A stretch of DNA of 64,000 nucleotides from positions 62,001 to 126,000 of the forward strand of contig NZ_NJFZ01000006.1 in the NCBI RefSeq assembly GCF_002270355.1, given 5' to 3'. This stretch comes from Flectobacillus sp. BAB-3569. GTDB lineage: Bacteria > Bacteroidota > Bacteroidia > Cytophagales > Spirosomataceae. Numbering within the stretch: the first letter of the stretch is position 1; every line of letters begins with the position of its first letter. Shown in pieces: positions 1 through 8,823 of the stretch. The notes under the pieces are model-generated. The model did no database searches. It was not told where the DNA came from and saw nothing but the letters and a program-made list of their open reading frames with translations. The translations under genes and the position numbers were made by a program.

Positions 1-159
<159 letters not shown>

Positions 160-254
160 AATACCTACTTGCTTACTTAATTAAAGTTTCGGAACTTTGC
201 CGAATCAAAACGAAACCTATGGGTTTTCGAAAAACAAGATTTAGCTATAACAAA

Positions 255-728
255 ATGATTCAACGTACACAAAGTCTTTTATTGGCATTAGTAGTAATTG
301 CCATGGGAGTTGTAATTAGTAGCCCAATTTGGGAAAAAAGTAGTGCTGCACTCAATCAAAAAGTCGTATTGACAGCCAAAGCTTTGGAGCATGCACAAGG
401 TACTACCACTGTAAGCTCAAGCACGATTTATATTGCAATTTTGGCTGGATTAGCAGCGCTTATTGCAGCATTTTCTCTTTCTCAATACAAGAAAAGAGTA
501 TTGCAAATGTCTTTAGGAGCCTTAAATTCGGCAGTTTTGGCGGGTGTATTAGGCGCTAGTTTTTTCAATGTTTTCAAAGAAGGTATTCCACTTTTCGAAC
601 CAGAAAACCAAGGCAACTACGCTTTAGGTTTTTATGCTGGCGTATTTGCTTTATTGGCAAATATGATTGCCAATCGTCTAATCCGTCGCGACGAAATGCT
701 AGTGCGCTCAGCAGATAGAATGAGATAG
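255..728 (+). CDS. DUF4293 family four-helix membrane protein
   Basis: This 157-residue protein begins MIQRTQSLLLALVV, the typical start of the Bacteroidota DUF4293 family, so I chose the ATG at 255 over an in-frame TTG near 156 that would overlap the preceding gene and add an atypical basic extension. Four hydrophobic segments are visible, near residues 6-23, 55-75, 85-105 and 120-140, with a basic C-terminal tail. The function of the family is unknown; it is presumed to be an inner-membrane protein. It follows the carotenoid desaturase gene on the same strand with about 95 bases between and ends before a terminator-like hairpin. Confidence 0.8.
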   Translation: MIQRTQSLLLALVVIAMGVVISSPIWEKSSAALNQKVVLTAKALEHAQGTTTVSSSTIYIAILAGLAALIAAFSLSQYKKRVLQMSLGALNSAVLAGVLGASFFNVFKEGIPLFEPENQGNYALGFYAGVFALLANMIANRLIRRDEMLVRSADRMR

Positions 729-731
729 TTG

Positions 732-1028
732 TAAGTGTGGAGTTTAGAGTTTAGAGTGCTGAGTTTTTAGAATATGTACTCAGGAATCCAATAAATCCTG
801 TCTATTGATTGTCAGTAGAGACGCAATACCGTACGTCTTAAACCGAAAAACATAGCAGTATCAAAAAGGCGGTCGAAAAACAATTTTCGACCGCCTTTTT
901 GATAAATGATTTGACGATAAGTCTAATTTCAAAGTTTGGGATGACTCAGATCTATTTCGAAGAAGATAACAAAAAAAAATCTACATCAACTCTTTGCCTT
1001 GAGCCTGTTGCCTGATCCCTATCAAAAT
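732..1028. repeat. Intergenic palindromic repeat, composite family B copy 1
   Basis: No gene is seen in this roughly 300-base gap. It opens with degenerate GAGTTTAGAGT words, then carries the box AGTAGAGACGCAAT near 812-825, a terminator-like hairpin at 861-902, and a tail that weakly matches the sequence following the hairpin in related copies near 9.6 kb and 14.2 kb. The stretch separates the convergent genes for the DUF4293 protein and KdsD, so the hairpin can serve as terminator for both. The last 40 bases contain TGCCTTGAGCCTGTTGCCTG, words of another repeat type seen elsewhere in the window. Confidence 0.6.
861..902. terminator. Bidirectional intrinsic terminator inside family B repeat
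   Basis: TCAAAAAGGCGGTCGAAAA and TTTTCGACCGCCTTTTTGA form a near-perfect long stem around a few loop bases, with A-tract and T-tract flanks. It lies between two convergent genes and can stop transcription in both directions. Confidence 0.85.
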
Positions 1029-1997
1029 CTAAACCAGCCCTTCCTTCAACAAATCATGTAAGTGAACAAAACCGATAGGTTTTTGATTTTCTAGTACTAC
1101 TAAAGAAGTAATATTTTTCTCCTGCATTACTTGAAGGGCTTCTGTTGCATACGCATCAGGTTCTATTGTTTTTGGATTAGCGGTCATAATATCTTTCGCT
1201 TCCAAACCTGTCAAAACCTCGTACTTATTCAACATTCTACGAACGTCACCATCAGTAATAATACCCGCCAAAGTACCGTCTGCATTCACAACGGCAGTTG
1301 CCCCCAAACGTTTCGAACTGATTTCTACAATAGCATCTTTGATAGACGTATTGTATTGAACAATCGGTAATTCATGATTTGGATAAATATCACTTACTTT
1401 CAAATACAATTTTTTGCCCAAAGCACCACCAGGGTGATATTTAGCAAAATCGGTACTACTAAAACCACGGCATTCCAATAGACATACAGCCAAGGCGTCA
1501 CCTAGCGCAAGTGCCACCGTTGTACTAGTGGTAGGTGCTAGGTTGAGTAAGTCTGCTTCGCGTTCGGCTAAAGCATGCAAAATAAAATCAGCGTTTTTCC
1601 CTAAATACGATTGAGGATTTGAAACCATCGCAATGAGTTTCACCCCTGTACGCTTAATCAGCGGTACAAGTACCTTAATTTCAGGCGTATCTCCAGATTT
1701 AGAAATACACATTACGGTATCTCCATATTGAATCATACCAAGGTCGCCATGAATAGCGTCGGCAGCATGCATAAACAAAGCTGGCGTACCTGTCGAATTA
1801 AGTGTTGCAACGATTTTTTGAGCAATGATTGCAGATTTACCAATACCTGTAATCACAAAGCGACCACGACTGTTAAGTAAGTGATTTACACATGATTCAA
1901 AATCTGAATCAATTTTATCAATAATTTTTTGTATCGCTTCGGCTTCTTCCTGCAAAACTTTTTTTGCTGTTGATTGAATATTTTTTACTAATTTCAA
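1029..1997 (-). CDS. kdsD: Arabinose-5-phosphate isomerase (KdsD/KpsF)
   Basis: KdsD interconverts ribulose 5-phosphate and arabinose 5-phosphate, the first step towards Kdo for lipopolysaccharide. The 322 residues match the family in length and order: an N-terminal SIS sugar-isomerase domain (roughly 35-190) with GIGKSAIIAQK and HAADAIHGDLG, the TTSTTVALALGDALA stretch and KYHPGGALGKKL, then two CBS domains (about 205-260 and 270-322). The ATG at 1997 is followed by MKLVKNIQS. It is divergent from recQ, an arrangement I recall as common in Cytophagales; a TATCTTTG box in the gap fits a minus-strand promoter. Confident call. Confidence 0.96.
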   Translation of the reverse strand: MKLVKNIQSTAKKVLQEEAEAIQKIIDKIDSDFESCVNHLLNSRGRFVITGIGKSAIIAQKIVATLNSTGTPALFMHAADAIHGDLGMIQYGDTVMCISKSGDTPEIKVLVPLIKRTGVKLIAMVSNPQSYLGKNADFILHALAEREADLLNLAPTTSTTVALALGDALAVCLLECRGFSSTDFAKYHPGGALGKKLYLKVSDIYPNHELPIVQYNTSIKDAIVEISSKRLGATAVVNADGTLAGIITDGDVRRMLNKYEVLTGLEAKDIMTANPKTIEPDAYATEALQVMQEKNITSLVVLENQKPIGFVHLHDLLKEGLV

Positions 1998-2042
1998 TTT
2001 TAGAAACGGTTTTTAATGACTGGTTTTGTATTAATTTTAGTG

Positions 2043-2077
2043 CAAAGATAAACTATTATATAAGTACAGTCTCACAA
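2043..2077 (-). promoter_or_regulatory. Putative kdsD promoter (Bacteroidota -7 box)
   Basis: On the minus strand TATCTTTG (2043-2050) matches the Bacteroidota -7 consensus TAnnTTTG exactly. A TTG at 2075-2077 sits 24 bases upstream, slightly farther than usual for a -33 box. The position, about 45 bases before the kdsD ATG, suits a promoter. Confidence 0.55.
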
Positions 2078-2124
2078 CCACCAAATATCAATTTTATTCA
2101 TAACCTCAAATAAGTTTGAAGACA

Positions 2125-4479
2125 ATGAGTGTTAGTCAAGAGACCACCGACTTGTTGAAGGAAAAACTCAAAGAAACCTTCGGTTACAGCCAGTTTCGTG
2201 GCGAGCAGGAAGATATCATTAAGAATACTTTAGCAGGAAAAAATACTTTCGTAATCATGCCAACAGGGGCAGGCAAGTCATTGTGTTATCAATTACCAGC
2301 CATAGCCACTGAGGGGACTGCTATTGTTATTTCGCCATTGATTGCATTGATGAAAAACCAAGTGGATCAGATGAACGCTTTTGGTATCAATGCGCAGTTT
2401 TTGAACTCGTCGCTCAATAAAGCAGAGATGACGAAAGTAAAAAATGACGTAATCAGTGGTCAAGTGAAATTGTTGTACATTGCTCCTGAGTCTTTGACCA
2501 AAGAAGATAACCTTGCTTTCTTGAAACAAGCAAAAATTTCTTTTGTGGCCATCGACGAAGCGCACTGTATCTCCGAATGGGGACACGATTTCCGCCCAGA
2601 ATATCGCCGAATTCGCAGTATTGTCGAAAGCTTAGATAGTACTTTGCCAATTATTGCGCTCACCGCAACTGCAACACCAAAGGTGCAACAGGATATTCAG
2701 AAAAACCTGAATATGGATGATGCTACTTTGTTTAAGTCGTCTTTCAACCGCAAAAATTTGTATTACGAGATCCGTGCTAAGCGTGATGATATTGATAAGC
2801 AGATTATCAAATTCATCAAGGTGAATCACGGTAAGGCAGGTATTATCTACTGTCTGAGTCGCAAAAAAGTTGAAGAAGTAGCCGAGGTATTGAATGTAAA
2901 CGGTATCAAAGCGCTTCCTTATCATGCAGGCTTGGATAGCGATATTCGTATGGCCAACCAAGAGGCTTTCTTGAACGAGGAGGCTGAAGTAATGGTTGCT
3001 ACGATTGCCTTTGGTATGGGTATCGATAAGCCAGATGTTCGTTTTGTAATCCACTACGATGCGCCAAAATCATTAGAAGGATACTACCAAGAAACAGGTC
3101 GTGCAGGTCGCGATGGTTTGGAAGGTATTTGTATCATGTTCTATGCAAAAGAGGACATCAACAAACTGGATAAGTTTAACAAAGACAAAACCATCAACGA
3201 GCGCGACAATGCCCGCATGTTATTGAACGAGATGGTATCTTACTCTACGCTAGGAGTTTGCCGTCGTCGCCAGTTGCTTCACTATTTTGGAGAGCATGTT
3301 GAAAAAGATTGTGGCTATTGTGACAATTGTAAAAAACCAACACCAAAGTTCAAAGTAGAACAGGAGGTAGTTTTGGCATTACAAGCAGCTATCATGACAG
3401 GTGAGCGTTTTGACGCCCAGCACTTGGCAGATGTATTGCTTGGTCACAAAAACCAATACGTTACAAGCTACGAGCATCATAAATTAGATATTTTTGGAAA
3501 AGGGAAAAGCTACTTCAAACTTCAAGCCGACGACGATGAGGACGAAGAAGATGAAGAAGATGAAGAAGTAGAATACTCAGATGAGGAAGATGAGGATGGA
3601 AATCCGATTCCGAAACCTAAAGCTAAAAAAGCGCCAAAAACAACTAAGAAAAAAGCACAACAGCAAGAACCTGTAGAACAATGGTTGTCGGTTATTCGTC
3701 AAATTACTGTTTTAGGATACTTAGAAAAAGATATTGAAAACTACGGTATCTTGAAAGTATCTGAAAAAGGTCATGCTTTCTTGAAGGATTCTTTCCCATT
3801 AACGCTTTCGAAAGATCATGACTACGAAAACGAACACATTGAGGAAGAGGACGAAAAAGAATCATTAGCTGGTGGTGGTGGTTCGTACGATGCTGCATTG
3901 TTCGAATTGTTGAAAAACCTTAGAAAGAAAATTGCGAAAGACAAAAATTTGCCTCCTTACGTAATTTTCCAAGATCCTTCTCTCGAAGAAATGGCCACCA
4001 CGTATCCTACTACCAAAGAGGATATGGCTCAAATCAACGGTGTGGGTATGGGTAAAGTAGTGAAATTTGGTCGTCCGTTTATTGACTTAATCAAAAAGTA
4101 CGTAGAGGATAACGAAATAGAAACTGCTACTGAGGTAGTCGTAAAATCGACAGTTAATAAGTCAAAAATCAAAATTCATATTATCCAGCAGGTAGACCGC
4201 AAAGTAGATTTGGACATTATTGCCGAACAAAAAGAATTGGCAATGGAAGACCTCATCGAAGAAATCGAGCATATCTGTTATTCGGGAACAAAACTCAACT
4301 TGGATTATTATATCAATCAAGTAGTGGAGCCAGACAAGCAAGACGAAATCTATGACTATTTCTTGCATGCCGAAACCGATAATATTGCAGTAGCATTAGA
4401 TAAATGTGGAATTGATGATATTACAGAGGAGGAATTACGCTTAATGAGAATTAAATTCTTGAGCGAACTTGCCAACTAG
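2125..4479 (+). CDS. recQ: ATP-dependent DNA helicase RecQ, with acidic insert and extra C-terminal domain
   Basis: RecQ is a 3'-5' DNA helicase for recombination repair and fork processing. The 784 residues show Walker A (MPTGAGKS, about 45-52), the DEAH box (IDEAHCISEWGHDFRPEYRRI), the GRAGRDG motif and the zinc-binding cysteines of the RQC region (CRRRQLLHYFG then CGYCDNC). The winged-helix region is interrupted at about residues 469-515 by a strongly acidic run followed by a Lys/Pro/Ala stretch. An HRDC domain follows (about 588-675) and then about 100 residues of predicted helical, helix-turn-helix-like sequence. I chose the ATG at 2125 (MSVSQETTD) over an in-frame TTG at 2116. The protein is longer than E. 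coli RecQ (about 610 residues), as is usual in Bacteroidota. Confidence 0.95.
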   Translation: MSVSQETTDLLKEKLKETFGYSQFRGEQEDIIKNTLAGKNTFVIMPTGAGKSLCYQLPAIATEGTAIVISPLIALMKNQVDQMNAFGINAQFLNSSLNKAEMTKVKNDVISGQVKLLYIAPESLTKEDNLAFLKQAKISFVAIDEAHCISEWGHDFRPEYRRIRSIVESLDSTLPIIALTATATPKVQQDIQKNLNMDDATLFKSSFNRKNLYYEIRAKRDDIDKQIIKFIKVNHGKAGIIYCLSRKKVEEVAEVLNVNGIKALPYHAGLDSDIRMANQEAFLNEEAEVMVATIAFGMGIDKPDVRFVIHYDAPKSLEGYYQETGRAGRDGLEGICIMFYAKEDINKLDKFNKDKTINERDNARMLLNEMVSYSTLGVCRRRQLLHYFGEHVEKDCGYCDNCKKPTPKFKVEQEVVLALQAAIMTGERFDAQHLADVLLGHKNQYVTSYEHHKLDIFGKGKSYFKLQADDDEDEEDEEDEEVEYSDEEDEDGNPIPKPKAKKAPKTTKKKAQQQEPVEQWLSVIRQITVLGYLEKDIENYGILKVSEKGHAFLKDSFPLTLSKDHDYENEHIEEEDEKESLAGGGGSYDAALFELLKNLRKKIAKDKNLPPYVIFQDPSLEEMATTYPTTKEDMAQINGVGMGKVVKFGRPFIDLIKKYVEDNEIETATEVVVKSTVNKSKIKIHIIQQVDRKVDLDIIAEQKELAMEDLIEEIEHICYSGTKLNLDYYINQVVEPDKQDEIYDYFLHAETDNIAVALDKCGIDDITEEELRLMRIKFLSELAN

Positions 4480-4689
4480 ATTATCAAAAAAATAAAACAA
4501 AGAGGTATTAAGAAAACCTTGTTCAAGCATTTTAAATAAACAAACTATAGGTTTAAGGAATAAAAAGTCGATAATATTTGTTGGCAATTTATGACTTCAA
4601 ACACATCGTCAAAATCTTCCAATTAATAAGATTCTGATAGTTTTGTTAAAAATGCTGAGCTAGGATTTCATAAATGCCTCTTTGTGCGT

Positions 4690-4697
4690 TAATTTTG
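4690..4697 (+). promoter_or_regulatory. Putative purD promoter -7 box
   Basis: TAATTTTG fits TAnnTTTG and lies 77 bases before the purD ATG. No convincing -33 TTG is seen at the right distance, so this is tentative. The rest of the 294-base recQ-purD gap shows no gene or clear hairpin. Confidence 0.4.
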
Positions 4698-4773
4698 CTA
4701 TCCCTTTGTACTCAATTCAATTTCAAACAAATAGTCTTATTTAAAGGCTGTTTATTTTAGATTAACCAATTCA

Positions 4774-6057
4774 ATGAACATACTAATTTTAGGCTCGGGC
4801 GGACGTGAACACGCATTTGCTTGGAAAATCGCTCAAAGCCCCCTTTGCGAAAAATTATTCGTAGCTCCAGGTAATGCTGGCACAGCTGCTATTGCTACAA
4901 ACTTGGCTGTTGGCTTCAATGATTTTGAAAAAATCGCAGAGCAAGTTTTAGAAAATCAAATCGAACTAGTAATTGTTGGCCCTGAAGAACCACTTGTAAG
5001 AGGTGTTCGTGACTATTTCCAAAGTCGCCCAGATTTACAACATGTTTTGATGGTAGGACCAGACTCGAAAGGGGCAATGCTAGAAGGTTCGAAAGATTTT
5101 TCGAAAAACTTTATGGTAAAATATGGTATCCCTACTGCAAAATCACAAACTTTTACGAAAGATACACTAGAGGATGGTTTAGCATATTTGGCTACCCAAA
5201 AGCTTCCTATCGTATTAAAAGCTGATGGACTAGCAGCAGGTAAAGGAGTTATTATTGCCCAAACATTAGAAGAAGCTCAAACATCACTTTCAGAAATGCT
5301 TGTTGATGCCAAATTTGGCGATGCTAGTAGCAAAGTGGTAATTGAAGAGTTTTTGACGGGTATCGAACTTTCGGTATTTGTCCTTACTGATGGAGAATCA
5401 TACAAAATTCTTCCTGAAGCAAAAGATTACAAACGTATCGGCGAAGCAGATACAGGTTTGAATACAGGTGGTATGGGAGCTGTTTCGCCAGTGCCTTTTG
5501 CTACCGAAAAATTTATGCAATCTGTTGAAGAAAATATCGTTAAACCTACACTAACTGGTCTACAGGCAGAAGGTATCAAGTATAATGGTTTTATCTTCAT
5601 CGGTTTGATGAATCACGAAGGAGAACCTATCGTGATTGAGTACAACGCACGTATGGGCGACCCAGAAACAGAGGTTGTTCTACCACGTATCGAGTCAGAT
5701 TTATTAACTCTTATGATAGCAACCGCTAAAGGCGAATTGGGGCAAGCAGAGTTTTCTGTAAGCAAACAACACGCCGTAACTACTGTAGTAGTAGCAGGAG
5801 GCTATCCGGGTGACTATAACAAAGGTGATGTAATTGTAGGTTACGAAAACGTAGAAGATGCCTCAATTTTCCATGCTGGTACCAAACTTGATGGAAACCT
5901 TGTAGTGACAAATGGTGGTAGAGTAATGGCTCTGACTGGAATGTCTAATACATTAGAAAGAGCTATCCAAAAATCACAAAAAGCGGCTAGTACTATCTCA
6001 TTTGAAGGTAAGTATTATCGTCGCGATATTGGTTTGGACGTGCTCAGGTATAGTTAG
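4774..6057 (+). CDS. purD: Phosphoribosylamine-glycine ligase (GAR synthetase)
   Basis: PurD joins phosphoribosylamine and glycine using ATP, the second step of purine synthesis, in the cytoplasm. The 427 residues match the monofunctional enzyme. The start MNILILGSGGREHAFAWK is the N-domain signature; the ATP-grasp part carries LKADGLAAGKGVI and the metal/phosphate loop YNARMGDPETEVVLPRI, followed by the usual C-terminal domain. It stands alone, with about 295 bases to recQ upstream and 190 bases to ricT downstream, and no other purine gene is near, so it seems separately transcribed. Confidence 0.97.
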   Translation: MNILILGSGGREHAFAWKIAQSPLCEKLFVAPGNAGTAAIATNLAVGFNDFEKIAEQVLENQIELVIVGPEEPLVRGVRDYFQSRPDLQHVLMVGPDSKGAMLEGSKDFSKNFMVKYGIPTAKSQTFTKDTLEDGLAYLATQKLPIVLKADGLAAGKGVIIAQTLEEAQTSLSEMLVDAKFGDASSKVVIEEFLTGIELSVFVLTDGESYKILPEAKDYKRIGEADTGLNTGGMGAVSPVPFATEKFMQSVEENIVKPTLTGLQAEGIKYNGFIFIGLMNHEGEPIVIEYNARMGDPETEVVLPRIESDLLTLMIATAKGELGQAEFSVSKQHAVTTVVVAGGYPGDYNKGDVIVGYENVEDASIFHAGTKLDGNLVVTNGGRVMALTGMSNTLERAIQKSQKAASTISFEGKYYRRDIGLDVLRYS

Positions 6058-6247
6058 TCGCTGAACCTCTTTGATGGAGTTAAGGAAGAACATAAAACAG
6101 TCTAAGGCTGAAAAACTTGAATTTCACTTAGTCCAAAAGAGATCAGTGTTTCACTGAGTTTTGAGCCATAGTAAAAAAGATTTCAGGAAATATATTCCAA
6201 AGTCAAACCTTACTTATCCTCATTATCTCGTTCACTTTTGAAGATAT

Positions 6248-7816
6248 ATGGGATGCAAATCATGTTCCACAGGTAGTTGTGGTACTCGTAATAACAATGG
6301 TGCTGTAAGTGGCTGTAAAAACAACGGTGCTTGTAGTACAGGTGGGTGTAATAAAATGAACGTATTTGACTGGTTGTCGAATATGGAAGTGCCCGCATTT
6401 AGTAAGTTTAATATCATCGAGGTAAAATTTAAGGGTGGTCGTAAAGAATATTTTCGAAATGTCAATCAAATCGAATTATACGCTGGCGACCCTGTAATTG
6501 TAGATGTGCCAAACGGGCATCATCTTGGCTTTGTTTCGCTTCAAGGTGAATTAGTTCGCCTTCAAATGTTGAAAAAAAGTATCAAAGATGATGAAAATGT
6601 TCGTGTAGTTTATCGTAAGGCCAATGATAAAGACTTGGAAAAGCATGAGCAAGCAATCGCTCGTGACTTGCCAACGATGTATCGTACTCGCGAGATTATC
6701 AAAGAACTTAAATTGGACATGAAGTTGTCTGATGTCGAGTTTCAATCTGATAATACCAAAGCAATCTTCTATTACTCGTCCGACGACCGTGTAGACTTTC
6801 GTGAGCTTATCAAAATTTTGGCAAGCGAGTTCAAAGTCAGAGTAGAAATGAAGCAAATTTCTTTGCGTCAAGAAGCTGCTCGTGTGGGAGGAATTGGCGT
6901 TTGCGGTCGTGAACTTTGTTGTTCTACATGGTTGACAGACTTCAAAAACGTTACGACCTCGGCGGCTCGTTATCAAAATCTTTCATTGAATCCTGTGAAA
7001 TTATCAGGGCAATGTGGTCGTCTGAAATGTTGTCTCAACTATGAACTTGAGACTTACATGGATGCCCTCAAAGATATTCCGACTATCGAGAAGCCTCTAC
7101 AAACTTTGAAAGGTGAAGCGCTTTTACAAAAAACTGACATCTTTAAGCGTGTCATGTGGTTTGGGTATCGTGGCGAAGAAAGTAACTGGATTCCTGTGAC
7201 TGTCGATAAAGTGAGAGAAGTTGTTGAGCTAAATGAAAAAGGCATTCAGCCTCAATCTTTAGACGTAATGGAGAGCACACCAGCTTCTTTAGATTTAGAT
7301 AAGGCAAGTTCTGGATTGAATGCTGACTTGGACAAAATGGACAAGAAATACAGCAACAACAAGAAAAAGCCTCATAATAAAGCTAAACAAAACGATAAAC
7401 ACCAAGAGGTTAAATCTGAACGCAGAGAACATAAGCATGAGAGAAAAGACCCTCGTGTGGATGTTTCTGACAAAAAAGAGAAAGCTGTAGTTGTGGATAA
7501 AAAGCCGCAGCAACAACCTCAACACAATAACCAAAAGGGTAATAATCATAATAAGCATCAGGCTAATCATCATAAAAACCCTCAGGCAAAGGCTCAGCCA
7601 CAGCAGCCAAACAATGCTAATGCTCCTAAGGTTAACCCAAATCAAGGGAATAATCCTAATAATCCACAACAAGGAGGACAACAAGCAAAACCGGCTCATA
7701 AGCCTCAACAGAACAACCCTCAAGGAGCTAATAAAAATGGGAAAGGCAACCATAATCGTCCGCCACATCAACATAAAAATGGCAAGAATGATAACAATAA
7801 ACCTTCTCAAAGCTAG
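6248..7816 (+). CDS. ricT: RicT/PSP1-domain protein with Cys-rich head and low-complexity tail
   Basis: The central part is a PSP1 (YaaT/RicT) domain. In Bacillus RicT joins RicA and RicF in an iron-sulfur complex that influences RNA processing; the Bacteroidota role is not established. Conserved cysteine pairs CGRELCC (about 219-225) and CGRLKCC (about 256-262) are present. Two things are unusual: the first 35 residues hold six cysteines in a Gly/Ser/Asn context (MGCKSCSTGSCG and onwards), and from about residue 355 to 522 the protein becomes a Lys/His/Asn/Gln/Pro-rich tail with no fold visible. It precedes gldH, a pairing I recall from other Bacteroidota. A hairpin separates the two. Confidence 0.87.
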   Translation: MGCKSCSTGSCGTRNNNGAVSGCKNNGACSTGGCNKMNVFDWLSNMEVPAFSKFNIIEVKFKGGRKEYFRNVNQIELYAGDPVIVDVPNGHHLGFVSLQGELVRLQMLKKSIKDDENVRVVYRKANDKDLEKHEQAIARDLPTMYRTREIIKELKLDMKLSDVEFQSDNTKAIFYYSSDDRVDFRELIKILASEFKVRVEMKQISLRQEAARVGGIGVCGRELCCSTWLTDFKNVTTSAARYQNLSLNPVKLSGQCGRLKCCLNYELETYMDALKDIPTIEKPLQTLKGEALLQKTDIFKRVMWFGYRGEESNWIPVTVDKVREVVELNEKGIQPQSLDVMESTPASLDLDKASSGLNADLDKMDKKYSNNKKKPHNKAKQNDKHQEVKSERREHKHERKDPRVDVSDKKEKAVVVDKKPQQQPQHNNQKGNNHNKHQANHHKNPQAKAQPQQPNNANAPKVNPNQGNNPNNPQQGGQQAKPAHKPQQNNPQGANKNGKGNHNRPPHQHKNGKNDNNKPSQS

Positions 7817-7873
7817 TTGAAAGAGTAATACCCATTTTCACAAAATCGAAGGTGAACTCATTATATAAATAAG

Positions 7874-7923
7874 AAAGGAGTTTGGGCGAGAAATGAAACA
7901 TTTCAAATCCAACTCCTTTTTTT
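7874..7923 (+). terminator. Terminator after ricT
   Basis: AAAGGAGTT (7874-7882) pairs with AACTCCTTT (7911-7919), with an inner AAATG/CATTT pairing, and the stem is followed by a run of T. It lies between ricT and gldH and may separate or attenuate gldH expression. Confidence 0.65.
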
Positions 7924-7939
7924 AATCCATCGTACTCTT

Positions 7940-8434
7940 ATGTTCCTCAAAAGTTTGAAATCGAAAATTTTTATTGGAAGTATTTTATTGGCAACGGCCA
8001 TGTCAGCTTGTGATTCAAATACTATTTTGAAAGATAATTATAACATTGCTGACGCCAAGTGGTTTATTAAAGATACCCCCGAATTCGAATTCAACGTCGA
8101 TGACACAACAATGACCTATAATGTGTTTTACAATGTTCGTAACAATCGTTCATATCCCTACTATAACCTTTATTTGACGCATTATTTATCTGATGATAAA
8201 GGAAAAGTAATTCATCAAAAATTGGATGAATTAGTACTTTTTGATCCAAGTACAGGTAAAAAGCTAGGAGAAGGCTTAGGCGATGTGTATGATCATAAAA
8301 TTTTGGCGTTTAAAGGTTTCTCTTTTCCCAAAAAAGGAAAGTATAAAATTCAGGTAAAACAATATATGCGCCAAAATCCCCTTGCTGACATTGTCAGTGT
8401 AGGTTTTACCATCGAAAAAGCAGGCATTAAGTAA
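7940..8434 (+). CDS. gldH: Gliding motility lipoprotein GldH
   Basis: GldH is a Bacteroidota lipoprotein needed for gliding in Flavobacterium and tied to the type IX secretion/motility machine. The 164 residues begin with a hydrophobic signal and a lipobox (ATAMSAC, Cys 24). The body has the family pattern of Tyr/Asn-rich beta strands, including YNVFYNVRNNRSYPYYNLYL and GLGDVYDHK. The length matches GldH. The gene lies 120 bases after ricT, with a hairpin between. Together with the PorP/SprF-type gene at the other end of the window, it suggests a type IX secretion-competent, possibly gliding, organism. Confidence 0.88.
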   Translation: MFLKSLKSKIFIGSILLATAMSACDSNTILKDNYNIADAKWFIKDTPEFEFNVDDTTMTYNVFYNVRNNRSYPYYNLYLTHYLSDDKGKVIHQKLDELVLFDPSTGKKLGEGLGDVYDHKILAFKGFSFPKKGKYKIQVKQYMRQNPLADIVSVGFTIEKAGIK

Positions 8435-8463
8435 TAAGGCTGAATTATAAGTTGTGAATCAGG

Positions 8464-8618
8464 ACTGTACGAAGGATTCCAAACTATTGCAGATTGGGGA
8501 TTTTTGATTTCGGAAATAAAGTAAAATACCTTTATTTTTCACAAAATATAGAAGCTTAAACTTCTGAAATCCAACATCCGATATCCGAAATAAATGGTTT
8601 TATAATCCTTCGTACAGT
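8464..8618. mobile_element. MITE-like element, family A copy 1 (155 bp, perfect TIRs)
   Basis: ACTGTACGAAGGATT at 8464-8478 is perfectly inverted as AATCCTTCGTACAGT at 8604-8618. Between them lie an inner inverted pair (GATTTCGGAAATAAAG against CTTCTGAAATC) and the box CCAACATCCGATATCCGAAA. The interior is shared with copies at 11270-11418 and, inverted, near 30846-30985. There is no coding capacity, as expected of a non-autonomous element; no transposase that could move it is visible in the window. Confidence 0.8.
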
Positions 8619-8644
8619 ACTAACTTCATATCCACAATTATCTA

Positions 8645-8822
8645 ATTTAAGTTTGTACAATTACAAAAATAATAAGGCAAAATAAAATTGCATTATTGGG
8701 CTTTCGGCAGTTGGCTATGGGCACTCGGTAAAATGTTTCTATGGTTTTCTGAGAATTTAGCCTAATGCCTACTGCTAATCGCCAACCGTACATACCCATT
8801 GGTTTTAAGCAGATACTAATCA
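8645..8822. repeat. Degenerate GGCTTTCGGC / GCCTAATGCC intergenic repeat (family E)
   Basis: The rest of the 390-base gap before the LON-domain gene holds GGGCTTTCGGCAGTTGGCT, GGCACTCGGTAAAA and, inverted, GCCTAATGCCTACTGC and CGCCAACCG. Similar word sets occur near 28.4, 42.0, 44.9 and 55.4 kb. No gene is seen. Confidence 0.5.
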
Positions 8823-8823
8823 C

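Noticed and set aside
7295-7810. Long minus-strand frame opposite the ricT tail
   Set aside because: It is a shadow of low-complexity Asn/His/Gln codons; the translation is an unstructured mixture of Ile/Leu/Met with no family resemblance.
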